From positions 1 to 64,000 of the forward strand of contig NZ_FZNZ01000018.1 in NCBI RefSeq assembly GCF_900187995.1: a stretch of DNA of 64,000 nucleotides, given 5' to 3'. This document shows, one piece after another, positions 62,598 to 64,000 of this stretch. The position numbers and the translations under genes were made by a program. A model generated the notes under the pieces. The model was given only the letters and a program-made list of their open reading frames with translations. It made no database searches and was not told the origin of the DNA. The number at the start of each line of letters is the position of its first letter. The first letter of the stretch is position 1. Origin of the DNA: Prevotella jejuni. Its GTDB lineage: Bacteria; Bacteroidota; Bacteroidia; Bacteroidales; Bacteroidaceae.

Positions 62598-63629
62598 ATG
62601 ACACTACAAGACTTTCTTTCAGAATGGCAGAATGACTGTCCACAACTCCTTGTACACACCAGTGGCTCTACAGGTAAGCCTAAACCGCTGTGGGTGGAGA
62701 AGCAACGTATGCTCAACTCAGCCCGTATCACCTGCGATTTCCTTGGCTTGAAAGCAGGCGACACAGCCTTACTCTGTATGCCACTCGACTACATTGCGGG
62801 AAAAATGGTAGTGGTAAGGTGTATCGAACGCAACCTGCGTTTGTTGAGTGTCACACCATCCGGACATCCCCTATCTGATGCTTCCTTGGCAGAAGCAGAC
62901 CTCCCTGACGAAGAGATAACCTTTGCTGCTATGGTACCATTACAGGTTTATAACTCCCTACAAGTACCTAAAGAATGTGAGAGATTACGCCATATACGCC
63001 ACCTAATAATAGGTGGTGGTGCTATTGACGACAAACTATCAGCGGCCCTACTCGACTTCCCTAATGCAGTATGGATCACATACGGTATGACAGAAACACT
63101 CTCTCACATAGCCCTACGACGCCTAAACGGACCCAATGCGAGCGAATGGTATAAGCCTTTCGAGGGTGTGACTGTGTGGCTCAACGAGGAAGGTTGTCTT
63201 GTCATTGACGCCCCTGCTGTATGTTCACATCCATTGGTAACCAACGACAGGGCTGAGATTAGCCCCTTCACAACAGAAGATAACACTAAAACTCCTTGTT
63301 TTCGTATCCTCGGAAGGAAAGATAATGTAATTGACTCGGGCGGCATCAAGATTCAAATTGAGGAAGTGGAACAGCGTCTAAAACCCTATCTAACAGCCGA
63401 CTTTGCCATAACCTGTTGTCCAGATGAGCGTTTTGGAGAAGCTGTTGTCTTGCTCTCAACACAAGACAATACCAATGAGATTAAAGCACTCTGCCAACGA
63501 CATCTCCCCAAATTCTGGCAGCCTCGCTTCGTCTTCCACGTTCCCTCCCTCCCCAAAACAGGTACAGGGAAACCTGCAAGGGCTGAGATAAAAGCCTTAG
63601 CACACCAAATGAATAAGTTAAACACATAA
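62598..63629 (+). CDS. menE: o-succinylbenzoate-CoA ligase MenE
   Basis: It activates o-succinylbenzoate with CoA through an adenylate. The 343 residues are short for the AMP-binding superfamily, about 100 fewer than E. coli MenE, which is typical of Bacteroidota. Motifs: LVHTSGSTGKPKPLWVEK (P-loop), VWITYGMTETLSHIALR, and the hinge ILGRKDNVIDSGGIKIQIEE with the catalytic LPKTGTGKPAR lysine near the end. It is the last men gene in the window. menH, menA and menG are not here. Confidence 0.93.
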   Translation: MTLQDFLSEWQNDCPQLLVHTSGSTGKPKPLWVEKQRMLNSARITCDFLGLKAGDTALLCMPLDYIAGKMVVVRCIERNLRLLSVTPSGHPLSDASLAEADLPDEEITFAAMVPLQVYNSLQVPKECERLRHIRHLIIGGGAIDDKLSAALLDFPNAVWITYGMTETLSHIALRRLNGPNASEWYKPFEGVTVWLNEEGCLVIDAPAVCSHPLVTNDRAEISPFTTEDNTKTPCFRILGRKDNVIDSGGIKIQIEEVEQRLKPYLTADFAITCCPDERFGEAVVLLSTQDNTNEIKALCQRHLPKFWQPRFVFHVPSLPKTGTGKPARAEIKALAHQMNKLNT

Positions 63630-64000
63630 GATTATCCCCCTTCTGACAATATATAACATTGGTATACAAGCTCCGCACAACACGTGCGGGGTATCCCCAC
63701 TCCTCTTGACAAGGGGCTAAGAAATTAGTCAAGAAGATTATCAATATTGCCCAGATAGTCCTATTCAGAACAAAACCATCCCTTAACAATCTATTAACCA
63801 ACGTAAAGCAGGAATATAAAACAAAGAGATAGCGTCTCTTATCATACTATTGATGCTGAGAATACACCTTTTTATATATAATACACGATAATAGTCACAC
63901 AAGCAATATACCCCCACAACCATTCGGCATCTTTTCTCTCATGAAACCTATTCAGCCCTTGCTATACAATGAAAAACTTAATCTTTTGTTTGCCACAACC
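63630..64000. other. gene-free end of window
   Basis: A small hairpin CCGCAC-AACAC-GTGCGG at 63673-63689 follows menE but lacks a T-run. The rest is A/T-rich and I see no feature up to the window edge. Confidence 0.4.

Noticed and set aside
63673..63689. Terminator after menE
   Set aside because: The hairpin is short and no T-run follows, so I mention it only as a small hairpin.

Overview
The window looks like an ordinary chromosomal stretch of an oral-type Prevotella or a close relative (Bacteroidota, Bacteroidales). The grounds are: promoters of the TAnnTTTG type with an upstream TTG-like element in front of most genes; a tmRNA whose tag reads GENNYALAA; many SPII lipoproteins and beta-barrel or secreted proteins of Bacteroidota families (DUF4369, DUF4846, DUF5606, DUF6624); the long Bacteroidota NusB; and many intergenic palindromic repeats. 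The species assignment is inference.

Layout. 1-6.4 kb: a DUF4369 lipoprotein, then the close-packed run pyrC / stand-alone MetH activation domain / membrane metallophosphoesterase / plsC, and a polyprenol-phosphate mannose synthase-like GT2. 6.5-14 kb: small lipoprotein, M20 dipeptidase, orphan nucleotidyltransferase, DUF6624 lipoprotein, mfd. 14.1-14.6 kb: tmRNA. 14.9-19.6 kb: BPL_N-like secreted protein, GH109-like oxidoreductase, histidine acid phosphatase. 20.1-21.8 kb: a tripartite HipBST-type toxin-antitoxin operon with three visible operator-like palindromes. 22-25 kb: membrane protein, queF, an AraC remnant and the queuosine-precursor transporter yhhQ, preceded by a class-I preQ1 riboswitch candidate. 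25-36.5 kb: secreted proteins, TlpA thioredoxin, Na/Ca antiporter, Crp/Fnr regulator divergent from hemerythrin and DUF488, Hsp20, DUF4846. 36.5-42 kb: the nusB-yajC-cdaR-coaE-DUF5606 operon, divergent from rplY-pth-S4. 42.5-55.2 kb: barrel protein, pepD, LPG-synthase-like protein, rsmA-msrC, frr, rsgA, HAD phosphatase, pgi, gpsA, lysS. 56.5-63.6 kb: menaquinone operon menI-menF-menD-menB-(four-helix-bundle gene)-menC-menE.

The least explained DNA lies between genes. I find several dispersed repeat families by eye. (a) Three copies of a 242-bp element that align without gaps and carry a covarying central hairpin. (b) Four copies of an 83-86 bp element with TTGCTGTCAT / ATGACAGCAA ends. (c) Two copies of a 90-98 bp AAATATTT palindrome array. 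(d) TTAGGC-type degenerate repeats at four loci, three of them inside the menaquinone operon. (e) A 124-bp G/C-rich cruciform between frr and rsgA. Families (a) and (b) flank hipBST and also sit together in the lysS-menI gap.

Three short intergenic stretches read as possible decayed coding remnants. All family names rest on motif recognition without a database search.
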